A stretch of DNA of 38,920 nt from JAFLCA01 sp041907145 (GTDB lineage: Bacteria > Bdellovibrionota_C > UBA2361 > JAFLCA01), in NCBI GenBank assembly GCA_041907145.1, contig JAYRHW010000167.1:1-38920 (forward strand). The letters run 5' to 3'. The translations under genes were made by a program, and so were the position numbers. The notes beneath the pieces are model-generated. The model searched no databases, was not told where the DNA came from, and was given only the letters and a program-made list of their open reading frames with translations. Shown one piece after another: positions 22,012-30,625 of this stretch (its first letter is position 1; each line of letters starts with the position of its first letter).

Positions 22012-24456
22012 ATGACAGAGACCCAGGCCCAAGACGTTTCCCTGGTATACGACGCCGAGCAGATCCGTGTTCTGGAGGGACTCGAGGCTGTGCGCCTGCG
22101 CCCAGGAATGTATATCGGCGATACGTATGACCGCGGGTTCCACCATCTTGCCTACGAGGTAATCGACAATTCCGTAGACGAGGCGCTTGCCGGCTTTTGC
22201 ACCAATGTAGTTGTAACTATCCACCTCGACGGATCTTTGAGCGTCGAGGATAACGGGCGCGGCATTCCTACGAATATGCATCCTACGGAGAAAGTCAGCG
22301 GCGTCGAAGTCGCGATGACCAAGCTGCATGCAGGCGGCAAGTTCGACAAAGAAGCGTACAAAGTTAGCGGCGGGTTGCATGGAGTCGGCGTCTCGGTGGT
22401 GAACGCACTTTCAGAATGGCTCAAGGTTGAAGTCAAACAGAACGGAAAGCTTTTCTTCATGGAGTTTCGTCGTGGCGATCCGGTGGCGCCTTTAAAGGAG
22501 ATGGGACCAGCGACCGGAACGGGCACCAAGGTGCGATTCTTCCCCGACGGAACTATTTTTACTCAGACCAAAGATTACAATTACGAGACTCTCACGCACC
22601 GCATCCGTGAGTTGGCATTTCTGAATGCCGGCCTCCGCTTTACCCTAGTCGATGAGCGAGTCAACAAGCGCCAGGAATTTTATTACGAAGGCGGCATCAA
22701 AAGCTTCGTTCAGCACGTCAACAGGTCAAAGAACCCCCTATTCGTTGAACCTATCTATGTGAAGGCGGAAAAGGATCACCTGATTGTCGAGCTGGCACTT
22801 CAGTACAATCACGAGTACCAAGAGAATATTTTTACCTACGCCAACAATATCAATACGACCGAAGGCGGCACTCATTTGGCCGGGTTCAAATCTGCGCTGA
22901 CCCGCTGCCTGAATAACTACGCCAATAAGAATGGCCTGCTTAAGTCAGGTGATGAGCCGATTCAAGGCGACGATACTCGCGAAGGGCTTACCGCGGTTAT
23001 CAGCGTGAAGATCCCTGAGCCGCAGTTCGAGGGGCAAACCAAAACAAAACTCGGCAATCATGAGGTAAAGGGCTTCGTAGAGCAGCTCGTGGGAGAGAAG
23101 CTTTCTCTATTCCTCGAGGAGAATCCTTCGGTATCCAAACTCATCATTGGCAAAGCCCTCGAAGCTGCCAGAGCCCGTGAGGCAGCGCGTAAGGCGCGCG
23201 AATTGGTCCGCCGAAAGGGGGCCCTGGATTCCGCGGCACTGCCCGGCAAGCTGGCCGATTGCCAGAACGAGAACCCCGAGGAGGCTGAGCTGTTCTTGGT
23301 CGAGGGAGATTCCGCCGGCGGCTCGGCAAAGCAAGGGCGCGATAAGCGCAACCAGGCTATTTTGCCGCTCAAGGGAAAGATTCTTAATGTCGAGAAGGCC
23401 CGCTTTGATAAGATGCTCGCATTTGAGGAAATTCGCACCATCATCACCGCCCTTGGTACGGGCATCGGCTCGGAGGACTTCGACGTAAGCAAGCTCCGTT
23501 ACCACAAGATCATCATCATGACGGACGCTGACGTAGATGGGAGCCACATTCGCACTCTGCTGCTTACTTTCTTCTATCGCCAGATGACAGAGCTTGTGGC
23601 ACGCGGCCATTTGTTTATAGCCCAGCCGCCGCTTTACAAAGTCAAACGCGGCAAGAGCGAATCTTACATTAAGGACGAAACCATGTTCGCCGATGTCATT
23701 GCTTCGGGCGGAATCTCGAATATGGCGCTGGAGTCCGCTGATAGGGTCAAGACAGAAGGCGACGCGCTCAAGCGCTTCGTGCTGAGTCTCCAAGGGCTCA
23801 AGGAAGTTCTCGAGGGCTTTTATATCGAGCGAATGGATGCTCGAGTCCTCGAAGCTTTTGCCTCTTTAGATCGGGAGCCCGTCGAAGCGCTTTCATCGCC
23901 GGCTAACGCGGAAAAGGCAGTAGAGATTCTGAAGTCGGCACTGGAGAGAAAAATTACCGGGGAGAAGAGTTTCTCCATCGAAGAGGATCGGCGTGACGGA
24001 GCCCCGTCCTGGATAATAGTAGCCAAGACCCGGCTCAAGGGAGTTCGCAAGGAGACAAGACTCTCGAAGGGCCTGAGCTCTCGTGCAGATTTCCAGCGTT
24101 TGCGCTTTGTCTTGGGGGAGGCTCGCAAGCTCGGCCGCGCTCCGTTTACTGCAACCTTGAATGAAGAGGGCTCGCAAAAGATCTCATTGGAGGATTTGAG
24201 TGCGCTGGCTGCCTTCGTCGATGAACGTGGCCGCAAGGGATTGACCATTACCCGCTACAAGGGGCTTGGCGAAATGAATCCTGAGCAGCTTTGGGAGACA
24301 ACCATGGACCCGACGAACCGCGTCCTGCTGCAGGTTCAAGTTCAGGATGCTATCGAAGCTGATCAGATTTTTACGGTATTGATGGGCGACGAGGTCGAGC
24401 CGCGAAGAAAATTCATCGAAGATAACGCGCTCAAGACCCGCAATTTAGATATCTAA
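22012..24456 (+). CDS. gyrB: DNA gyrase subunit B
   Basis: The 814-residue protein is the ATPase subunit of gyrase, which introduces negative supercoils with GyrA. The GHKL ATPase domain has EVIDNSVDEA, DNGRGIP and GGLHGVGVSVVNAL. The transducer has QTKTKLGN. The TOPRIM domain has EGDSAGG at residues 431-437 and the metal-binding DADVDGSH at 505-512. After TOPRIM there is the insert of about 170-200 residues seen in many Gram-negative GyrB proteins, then the conserved RYKGLGEMNPEQLWETTMDP end. The ATG at 22012 is chosen because AGGAA lies 9 bases upstream; a TTG two codons earlier would be too close to it. ParE is excluded by length and by position after recF. Confidence 0.96.
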   Translation: MTETQAQDVSLVYDAEQIRVLEGLEAVRLRPGMYIGDTYDRGFHHLAYEVIDNSVDEALAGFCTNVVVTIHLDGSLSVEDNGRGIPTNMHPTEKVSGVEVAMTKLHAGGKFDKEAYKVSGGLHGVGVSVVNALSEWLKVEVKQNGKLFFMEFRRGDPVAPLKEMGPATGTGTKVRFFPDGTIFTQTKDYNYETLTHRIRELAFLNAGLRFTLVDERVNKRQEFYYEGGIKSFVQHVNRSKNPLFVEPIYVKAEKDHLIVELALQYNHEYQENIFTYANNINTTEGGTHLAGFKSALTRCLNNYANKNGLLKSGDEPIQGDDTREGLTAVISVKIPEPQFEGQTKTKLGNHEVKGFVEQLVGEKLSLFLEENPSVSKLIIGKALEAARAREAARKARELVRRKGALDSAALPGKLADCQNENPEEAELFLVEGDSAGGSAKQGRDKRNQAILPLKGKILNVEKARFDKMLAFEEIRTIITALGTGIGSEDFDVSKLRYHKIIIMTDADVDGSHIRTLLLTFFYRQMTELVARGHLFIAQPPLYKVKRGKSESYIKDETMFADVIASGGISNMALESADRVKTEGDALKRFVLSLQGLKEVLEGFYIERMDARVLEAFASLDREPVEALSSPANAEKAVEILKSALERKITGEKSFSIEEDRRDGAPSWIIVAKTRLKGVRKETRLSKGLSSRADFQRLRFVLGEARKLGRAPFTATLNEEGSQKISLEDLSALAAFVDERGRKGLTITRYKGLGEMNPEQLWETTMDPTNRVLLQVQVQDAIEADQIFTVLMGDEVEPRRKFIEDNALKTRNLDI

Positions 24457-24482
24457 AATCGCTTAGGTAAGGAGGTGTCGGT

Positions 24483-25112
24483 ATGAACACTCCGCAAATG
24501 CAGCATCGCCCTGATGAGGACCCTCGCCAGCAACATGAGCCCCGTTTTAGCCGCGAGCGTTTTCTACCCGCAGCTCGAGAGCTAGATCGGTTCTTCGATA
24601 GCTTTGTGCCGTTGCAGTATGAGCAGGGCTTCTCCTGGCGCTGCCAAATCATTGGACAGGGAGAACAGCAGCGGGCCAAGCCCTTCGATCAACAGCCAGA
24701 GCGAATTCAGAAAATTATAGCCGGCAATGCTGAAATTTTACTCGAGCTGTTGGTAGAAACGGGCCCTCTACAGTTGGATTTAATGCGGGCCGCTGGAAAA
24801 ATCCTGGCTACACTCGATATTCAGGGCCCTGATTCGGTCGTGGACGCCGATATTCCCGTTTTGCGTGAAGACATGGCACGCCGTCATCACGAGAAATGGC
24901 TTGCGCAGTTCAAGGCAGACATTGAATCGGGAAGGCGTTCAGATCACGATCATCGCGGCGCAAAGGCTTACGATGAACTGCCGGAGATTGAGCGCCAAAT
25001 TCTTAAGGTGCAGACCTGGGCTAATTGGAAAGTCCTAGGGGCCCTCGGTGAAAATGAATACGGAATGCTGCGCGATATTTCGGAGCGGCGACTTTTTTCG
25101 CAGCCGCTGTAG
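24483..25112 (+). CDS. Conserved-looking hypothetical cytoplasmic protein
   Basis: I do not recognise this 209-residue protein. There is no signal sequence or membrane segment. The first 25 residues are Gln, Pro, Arg and Glu-rich and probably disordered. The middle (residues about 28-125) alternates hydrophobic and charged positions as in a helical domain, with RFLPAARELDRFFDSFVPL near its start. The C-terminal third is rich in Asp, His and Arg (ADIESGRRSDHDHRGAKAYD). Its ribosome binding site AAGGAGGTG, 7 bases before the ATG, is the strongest in the window and suggests high translation. It starts 26 bp after gyrB and is probably cotranscribed with it. Confidence 0.72.
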   Translation: MNTPQMQHRPDEDPRQQHEPRFSRERFLPAARELDRFFDSFVPLQYEQGFSWRCQIIGQGEQQRAKPFDQQPERIQKIIAGNAEILLELLVETGPLQLDLMRAAGKILATLDIQGPDSVVDADIPVLREDMARRHHEKWLAQFKADIESGRRSDHDHRGAKAYDELPEIERQILKVQTWANWKVLGALGENEYGMLRDISERRLFSQPL

Positions 25113-25359
25113 AGCGGAACGCTCCTGGGCTTGAGTGTATGATTTCGGTCCAAGTCTCGCGCGGCGCTTTGTCAACAAAACAAGGAGCCTGCCTGCGTGA
25201 AATGGCGCGCTGCGCAAGCAAGATATCGCCGGATCGAGAGCCTACTTCACCTCGTTCTTGCTGGTTATGCCCGAGGAAGAGGATGCCTAAGACCGGTTTG
25301 ACTCGCTATAGGCGTTTCGTTACTATCTGGCGCTCAGTTTCAAGAAAGGAAAGCAGTGT

Positions 25360-25473
25360 ATGGCATCGCCTACTAAAGTGACCGAGACCCGCCGTGCTAA
25401 TAAGCGCGCGAAATTACTGAAGAATCGCAATAGGCGTTTGGCCCGAATTGCACGCAAAGCCAAGGCCAATTAA
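25360..25473 (+). CDS. Small, very basic 37-residue protein
   Basis: An ATG at 25360 opens a 37-codon frame ending TAA 25471-25473. It starts MASPTKVTETRRANKRAKLL and has 14 Lys or Arg among 37 residues, with only one acidic residue. Such a composition is typical of tiny ribosome-associated or nucleic-acid-binding proteins. The start MASPTKVTETRR resembles a type of short basic protein I have seen near ribosomal or hypothetical genes in deltaproteobacterial genomes, but I cannot name a family. AAGGA lies about 11 bases before the ATG. Its stop codon overlaps the convergent glmU stop in the palindrome TTAA (25470-25473). Coding status is likely from composition and codon use but unproven. Confidence 0.6.
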   Translation: MASPTKVTETRRANKRAKLLKNRNRRLARIARKAKAN

Positions 25474-26927
25474 CGCCCCTTCGATCCCTTCAGATCTCTC
25501 TTCCTCTTAGACCAGCCAGCTTTTGACACCTGCGGTGCACGGGTGAAGGCCAGACTGTCCTTTTCAACCCCCTTGGTAATCACCGATCCGGCGCCAATCG
25601 TAGCGCCATCTTCTATTTTCAGCGGAGCGACGAGCGACGAGTTGCTGCCGATAAATACATCTCTGCCGATAGTCGTCTCGAATTTTTCGTACCCATCGTA
25701 GTTGCAGGTGATGGTCCCCGCGCCGATGTTAGCCTCTTCTCCCACCGTGCAGTCGCCCAGGTACGTCAAATGGGAAGCTTTCGCGCCCTTGCTAAGTTTG
25801 GCTTTTTTGGTTTCGACGAAATTTCCAATCTTTACTTCCTCTCCCAGTTCAGTTCCGGGGCGCAGGTGAGCGAAGGGGCCGACGCTTGCTTTTGGTCCAA
25901 CAACTGAATCTTCGATGCGGACGCCCAACTTGAGGTGCGCCCCCTCACCGATCTTAGAGTTCATGACATACGCCGTCCCTTCGATGATCGCTCCGGCTGC
26001 TATGGATGACTTACCGAGGATTTGCACATTTGGGCCAATGCGAGCCCCGCGGGCGATGGTTGCCTGCGAATCAACATAGACGGAGCTGGGGTCCAAAATC
26101 TCGACTCCAGCCTCTAGCAATTCCTTGTTCCGTTTTTCACGTAGCGTGTTGTTCACCATGGCTAGTTCGTACCTTGTATTTACACCTTGAATCTCTTGTT
26201 CATCGGTCATCACGAGAGCTTCTACCGCCTGGCCTTCGCGTGCCGCGTGCGAAACGATATCTGTCAGATAATATTCCTTTTGCGCATTTTCATTTTTCAA
26301 TTCCTTAATTGCCGGCGCTAAAAAAGCGGAATCAACGATGTAAATGGCGGCGTTGATTTCATCTATTGCCAGCTGTTCAGGACGGCAGTCCCTGGCCTCC
26401 ACGATGCCAAGCACCCGCTTCGACTTGCTGTCTCGAAGCACCCGTCCGTAGTGCGCAGGATCCTTGGTTCGCAAAGACATGAGGGTCAACGTTGCATTGC
26501 TTCCTTCATGCAGCTGCAATAACGAGCGCAGCGACGATTCCCGCACGAGAGGCATATCGCCGCAAAGAATCATGATGTTGCCGCGAAACCCTTCTAGAAT
26601 TGGAAGAGCACATTTCACCGCGTCGCCCGTACCGCGCTGCTCGGGCTGATGAGCAAAGTGAACGTGATCCAAATCCCAATTGTTCTCCTTGCTGACTCGA
26701 GAAACCTCGGACTCCACGAGCTCGCCCTTATGTCCTACCACGATGCTGGTTAGGCTTGGCTTGAGCGGGAGGGCGCTGCGCAGTACGTGCTCAATCAGCG
26801 ACGCCTCGCCTGTGCGCGCCAATACCTTTGGAAAATCTGACTGCATGCGCTTGCCGAGGCCCGCCGCGAGCACGATAAGGGCTAACGGCTGACTGGCTGA
26901 GGGGGAGGCGGCGGTTCGAGAAGGCAA
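25470..26927 (-). CDS. glmU: Bifunctional UDP-N-acetylglucosamine pyrophosphorylase / glucosamine-1-phosphate N-acetyltransferase
   Basis: The 485-residue protein is GlmU. The N-terminal uridylyltransferase domain has LAAGLGKRMQSDFPK at residues 20-34, QPEQRGTGDAV and CGDMPLV. The C-terminal left-handed beta-helix acetyltransferase domain has repeated hexapeptides, then the conserved FVETKKAKLSKGAKASHLTY and GAGTITCNYDG blocks. It makes UDP-GlcNAc for peptidoglycan and lipopolysaccharide in the cytoplasm. The GTRM of many family members is GKRM here. The start appears to be TTG at 26927, with AAGGA upstream at good distance and no earlier ATG. The first 14 residues (Pro, Ser and Ala-rich) precede the normal family start and may be disordered. 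Confidence 0.95.
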   Translation of the reverse strand: MPSRTAASPSASQPLALIVLAAGLGKRMQSDFPKVLARTGEASLIEHVLRSALPLKPSLTSIVVGHKGELVESEVSRVSKENNWDLDHVHFAHQPEQRGTGDAVKCALPILEGFRGNIMILCGDMPLVRESSLRSLLQLHEGSNATLTLMSLRTKDPAHYGRVLRDSKSKRVLGIVEARDCRPEQLAIDEINAAIYIVDSAFLAPAIKELKNENAQKEYYLTDIVSHAAREGQAVEALVMTDEQEIQGVNTRYELAMVNNTLREKRNKELLEAGVEILDPSSVYVDSQATIARGARIGPNVQILGKSSIAAGAIIEGTAYVMNSKIGEGAHLKLGVRIEDSVVGPKASVGPFAHLRPGTELGEEVKIGNFVETKKAKLSKGAKASHLTYLGDCTVGEEANIGAGTITCNYDGYEKFETTIGRDVFIGSNSSLVAPLKIEDGATIGAGSVITKGVEKDSLAFTRAPQVSKAGWSKRKRDLKGSKGR

Positions 26928-27063
26928 GGTTTGTCCTTTGGATTTAACTACTTATAACCAGTGGAGCGAGAAATATCGAGAGGTTAAGAACGCTTAGTCA
27001 CCTTACGATAGCTATAGAGGGAAGCTGAATTCAAGGGTAGGGAACGGCGGAGCATATAGAGCC

Positions 27064-27675
27064 ATGACGGAGCAACGGAAGTCTCTCGAGGAGCGCGCGC
27101 ATAAGCGCATGGATGTCCGCGCGGAGCTCGATAGACTCGAGGCAAAAATTGCTGACCTCAAAGTTCAATTCGAGCAGTACTTTTCCGGCATAGTGCAATT
27201 TCCTCCTGACAAGCTGCATGCCGAAGTAAAGCGAGACATACGGCATTTGCTTGCAGCGCCCTTCAAAAATTCCGAGATGACCTTTAGGCTCCGCAGCCTA
27301 GAGAGCCGCTATCGCACGTATAACACTTACTTTGAACGGGTTTTGCGCCAACGCGAGGACGGATCGTATCGCCGAGATGTATTCAAAGCCGATATTCGAG
27401 AGCGAAATGCCCTGGAGGACCGGCATGCCCAAACCGCACAAGGGACCGCAGAGAGGGGCATGCAATCTCTCTATAACAGTTATAAGGCTGCTCTTGAAAA
27501 ACAAACCGGCATGCCACAAAATGTCGATTTCAAGGCCTTCCAACAGTCGCTGCTTGCTCGCGCCAAGGATTTTAAGGCCAAGCATGCCGGCAAGAAGGTG
27601 TCGTTCAAGGTTGTGGTAAAGGACGGCAAGGTATCGGTCCAGGCTCGCGTCAAATCGGAAAAGAAGCCCGAATAA
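27064..27675 (+). CDS. Hypothetical coiled-coil protein, deltaproteobacterial type
   Basis: The 203-residue protein has no signal or membrane segment. Residues about 5-45 form a heptad-rich helix (RAELDRLEAKIADLKVQFEQ). The middle has LHAEVKRDIRHLLAAP, then RLRSLESRYRTYNTYFERVL, a pattern I recall from uncharacterised proteins of Myxococcota and relatives. A Lys-rich ending, with a short predicted beta hairpin VSFKVVVKDGKVSVQARV, closes the chain. The function is unknown; a scaffold or nucleic-acid-associated role would be guesswork. It is divergent from glmU (136 bp) and the icd gene begins 9 bp after its stop, so the two are probably one transcript. Confidence 0.75.
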   Translation: MTEQRKSLEERAHKRMDVRAELDRLEAKIADLKVQFEQYFSGIVQFPPDKLHAEVKRDIRHLLAAPFKNSEMTFRLRSLESRYRTYNTYFERVLRQREDGSYRRDVFKADIRERNALEDRHAQTAQGTAERGMQSLYNSYKAALEKQTGMPQNVDFKAFQQSLLARAKDFKAKHAGKKVSFKVVVKDGKVSVQARVKSEKKPE

Positions 27676-27684
27676 TTCTAGTTT

Positions 27685-28911
27685 ATGAAAAAAATCAAAG
27701 TTGCAAAACCAGTCGTCGAAATCGACGGCGACGAGATGACCCGCATTATTTGGGCCGCCATTAAGGAGCAGCTGATTCTTCCGTATCTCGATATCGATCT
27801 TAAGTATTACGATCTCTCGATCCAGAATAGAGACGCTACTCAAGACAAGGTGACCGTCGAGGCTGCCGAAGCCATCAAGCTGCACCGCGTTGGCGTGAAG
27901 TGCGCCACGATCACTCCGGATGAGGCGCGAGTCGAGGAATTCAAGCTCAAGAAGATGTGGAAGTCTCCTAATGGCACCATTCGAAATATTATCGGCGGTA
28001 CGGTGTTTCGCGAGCCGATCTTGTGCCGGAACGTTCCTCGCCTGGTGCCGGGATGGAACAAGCCGATCATTATTGGCCGCCACGCCTTTGGCGATCAGTA
28101 CAAAGCCACTGACTTCGTTGTTCCCGGCAAAGGCAAGCTTACGATGAAGTTCCAGCCGGAGAACGGAGGGCCAGCAATTGAACATGAAGTGTTCGCCTTC
28201 CCGGGCTCCGGAGTAGCGATGGGTATGTATAATTTGGATGATTCGATTGCTGGATTTGCCCGCAGCTGTTTCAACTACGGCATTGCTAAAAGAATGCCCG
28301 TGTATCTATCGACGAAGAATACGATCCTCAAAGCCTATGATGGACGCTTCAAGGATATCTTCGCCAAGATCTTTCAAGAGGAATTTGCGGATAAGTTCGA
28401 TAAATCAGGCATCACCTACGAACATCGCCTGATTGATGACATGGTTGCCTATGCAGTCAAGTCGAACGGCGGATTTGTATGGGCCTGTAAGAACTATGAT
28501 GGAGACGTGCAGTCGGACGTAGTGGCACAAGGGTACGGCTCACTAGGACTCATGACCTCGGTCCTCATGACGGAAGATGGTCAGACGATAGAAGCCGAGG
28601 CCGCGCATGGCACGGTAACGCGGCATTTCCGCGAGCATCAAAAGGGAAGGAAAACTTCTACGAATCCTATTGCTTCAATCTTTGCTTGGAGCCGAGGGCT
28701 CTACTACCGCGGAACATTCGATAAGACGCCCGATGTCGTGAGTTTTGCCGAGACGCTCGAGCGCGCTTGCGTGGAGACGGTCGAGAGCGGGAAGATGACC
28801 AAAGACTTGGCAGTTTGTGTTCACGGCAACAATTTGCCGGCAGAAAGCTTTCTCGATACGGATGCCTTTCTGAAATGCATCGCCGATCGCTTGCGCGCCG
28901 CGCTGGCCTAG
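27685..28911 (+). CDS. icd: NADP-dependent isocitrate dehydrogenase, eukaryote-type (subfamily II)
   Basis: The 408-residue enzyme oxidises isocitrate to 2-oxoglutarate in the citric acid cycle, producing NADPH. It begins with VEIDGDEMTRIIW at residues 11-23, has SPNGTIRNIIGGTVFREPI for isocitrate binding, LIDDMVAYAVKSNGGFVWACKNYDGDVQSD for metal and substrate, and the cofactor segment AAHGTVTRHFREHQKGRKTSTNP. The Arg and His in TVTRH indicate NADP specificity. This dimeric, mitochondrial-like form differs from the E. coli Icd family. A 16-bp dyad GGCCTAGG-like element overlaps the stop codon (28906-28921) but has no T run, so no terminator is claimed. Confidence 0.96.
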   Translation: MKKIKVAKPVVEIDGDEMTRIIWAAIKEQLILPYLDIDLKYYDLSIQNRDATQDKVTVEAAEAIKLHRVGVKCATITPDEARVEEFKLKKMWKSPNGTIRNIIGGTVFREPILCRNVPRLVPGWNKPIIIGRHAFGDQYKATDFVVPGKGKLTMKFQPENGGPAIEHEVFAFPGSGVAMGMYNLDDSIAGFARSCFNYGIAKRMPVYLSTKNTILKAYDGRFKDIFAKIFQEEFADKFDKSGITYEHRLIDDMVAYAVKSNGGFVWACKNYDGDVQSDVVAQGYGSLGLMTSVLMTEDGQTIEAEAAHGTVTRHFREHQKGRKTSTNPIASIFAWSRGLYYRGTFDKTPDVVSFAETLERACVETVESGKMTKDLAVCVHGNNLPAESFLDTDAFLKCIADRLRAALA

Positions 28912-29103
28912 GCTTCTAGGCGCCGCGCAGCTTTCCTACTCCGACCCGGGCAATGCTGGAAAAGCGCTGGAGTTCCAGGTGCTTAGCGCGCAATGTGCGT
29001 GTAATCAATCCTTTACCTCCTTTCCAAGCAGGCCGATATATAGGTAACGAGGAGCGACTACGGGAGCGCTCTCGTCTTCCGTGCGGAAAATTTACTCGGG
29101 GAT

Positions 29104-30618
29104 ATGCAGGGAACAATACCTCCAACGCCAGCAGATGGTTTGCAGGGCCGACGCCTAAAAGAGGCGGCTAAGTACGTCTCGCGTACCTGGTTTCCTGTCA
29201 ATTCCGAGGTCCTCAAACGGGTTCAAGCTAAGCTCGGAAGCGGAGCTTATACGACCGACAAGCAAGATCTGATTAGCGACCTAAAGTCGGACTTCTCCTT
29301 ATTCGCCCATTGCCTGCGTAAACTAGAAGGAGTGGTGGCAACCGAGCAGCTCTCGGTAAATCCCATGGATACGCTGCGGCGCTTGGAGATCGACCAGCTT
29401 ACCTCCATGCTTTCTACTCCCGACACCGATATCTCAGCTCATCGTCTCGATGATATCCGAGAAGTTCAGGCCCTGCGTTTACGGCATTCGCTCATAAGCT
29501 GCGGGACCGCCGAGATGCTGGCGCGCAACACGACTGGAGATCCCGACTTTGCCTTTTCCTGCGCGCTCTTGCGGCAGCTTGGCTTTATGCTGGTGGCCTG
29601 GAATTATCCCGGAAGTTTTCAAAAGGCCCTTAGCGCCGTGCTGGCCACTGGCAATGATATCGAATCGGAGCTCGCGAAGATCGTCGGATTTGCACCGGCC
29701 CTCTTGGGCTACGAAGTTACCCTGCACTGGAATACCAATGTGGAGCTGAGCAAGGCTCTGGGCTGGACACGAGAACTGCCGCGTCAAACTCCTCAAAATT
29801 TCCCCGAATCACTCGAGATGACCGAGGCCAGAAAGAAGGCCGAGAAAGTAGCGCGATTCTGTGAACTTGGTGAACTAGTCGCGCGCGTGAATAACCAGCA
29901 ACACTATCCAAAAGCCGTCGAGGAGTGGAAGTCGGTAGAACGGGAGATCCAAAGCATCCTTGGGCCTGATGGCTTGGATATCATCGGCGAGCACGTGCGC
30001 GGAATGTGCAAGAATCTCATCCCGCTTTCATCGTCGATTTTTGGGGCTGATATCAATCCGGATGCCAGCGCGAAAAAGGCTACTTCCGAGTATATCGCCA
30101 AGCTTATCGATCAAAACTCCTACGTAAAGCGCTGCCCGAAGCACCTACAGACCGAATTCAAGGAAGTTTATGAGCATCTTGTGCAAGGGGAGGTCTCCAG
30201 CCAGGGTGTAAACATGCTCGTCAGCAGATTAATTCCTGCTGCGGGATTCGTGCGCGGGTGTATTTACCTCATGGATGGAAGCACTGCTCAACTGGTTCCA
30301 CGAGTGCGGATCGGAGACTCCAGCGGACGGCAATATAAGCCAGTGCCATGTTCCGCCGGCGGGGAGCGCTCTAACCCGATTTCCGAGGCGTTCCATTGCG
30401 CTACTCCGCTGAAGCAAGAACGAGCCTTTTTGCACAACGACATCGTTTCGCATGTCTCAGGAAAATTCGGCAACAACGATCGCGGAGGCGTGCTCTACTT
30501 GGAAATGTCGGAAAGACTGCTTTTGCAGGAAAATCACACTGCCGTCGTTTATTTCAAGGCCATTCGACAGTGCCTCGACGACTGTTTGAGCCTCCCCAAT
30601 ACCCGGCGCACAGTTTAG
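29104..30618 (+). CDS. HDOD-domain protein with a GAF-like C-terminal region
   Basis: The 504-residue cytoplasmic protein begins with an HDOD-like helical domain at residues about 30-230. SDFSLFAHCLRKL corresponds to the HDOD 'DP-L-..VL+' region, and RLRHSLISCGTAEMLARN with AFSCALLRQLGFML sits where the related HD domain has its catalytic His-Asp; Arg and Gln replace them (LRQLG in place of LHDIG). HDOD domains are non-catalytic modules in signalling proteins. Residues about 375-495 (RLIPAAGFVRGCIYLMDG and onward) have the beta-alpha spacing of a GAF-type sensor, which is less certain. The start ATG 29104 has GGGG just upstream. A 16-bp near-palindrome (29060-29075) lies 28 bp before it and might be an operator. 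Confidence 0.6.
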   Translation: MQGTIPPTPADGLQGRRLKEAAKYVSRTWFPVNSEVLKRVQAKLGSGAYTTDKQDLISDLKSDFSLFAHCLRKLEGVVATEQLSVNPMDTLRRLEIDQLTSMLSTPDTDISAHRLDDIREVQALRLRHSLISCGTAEMLARNTTGDPDFAFSCALLRQLGFMLVAWNYPGSFQKALSAVLATGNDIESELAKIVGFAPALLGYEVTLHWNTNVELSKALGWTRELPRQTPQNFPESLEMTEARKKAEKVARFCELGELVARVNNQQHYPKAVEEWKSVEREIQSILGPDGLDIIGEHVRGMCKNLIPLSSSIFGADINPDASAKKATSEYIAKLIDQNSYVKRCPKHLQTEFKEVYEHLVQGEVSSQGVNMLVSRLIPAAGFVRGCIYLMDGSTAQLVPRVRIGDSSGRQYKPVPCSAGGERSNPISEAFHCATPLKQERAFLHNDIVSHVSGKFGNNDRGGVLYLEMSERLLLQENHTAVVYFKAIRQCLDDCLSLPNTRRTV

Positions 30619-30625
30619 CCGCCGC

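Noticed and set aside
23107..23793. 228-codon open frame on the minus strand inside gyrB
   Set aside because: It is antisense to the fully conserved TOPRIM region of gyrB. Its translation shows no family pattern and it lacks a ribosome binding site.
25197..25301. Small frame starting GTG at 25197 with AAGGAG upstream, and another from ATG 25283
   Set aside because: Both are short with unremarkable composition, and they overlap in different frames. Neither resembles a protein as well as the basic frame at 25360.
27298..28185. 295-codon open frame on the minus strand across the coiled-coil gene and icd
   Set aside because: It covers two real genes on the other strand, with no recognisable motif. 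Such frames are expected opposite codon-biased genes.
28906..28921. GCCTAG/CTAGGC hairpin at the icd stop, considered as a terminator
   Set aside because: There is no T run and the stem is short, so termination is not supported.
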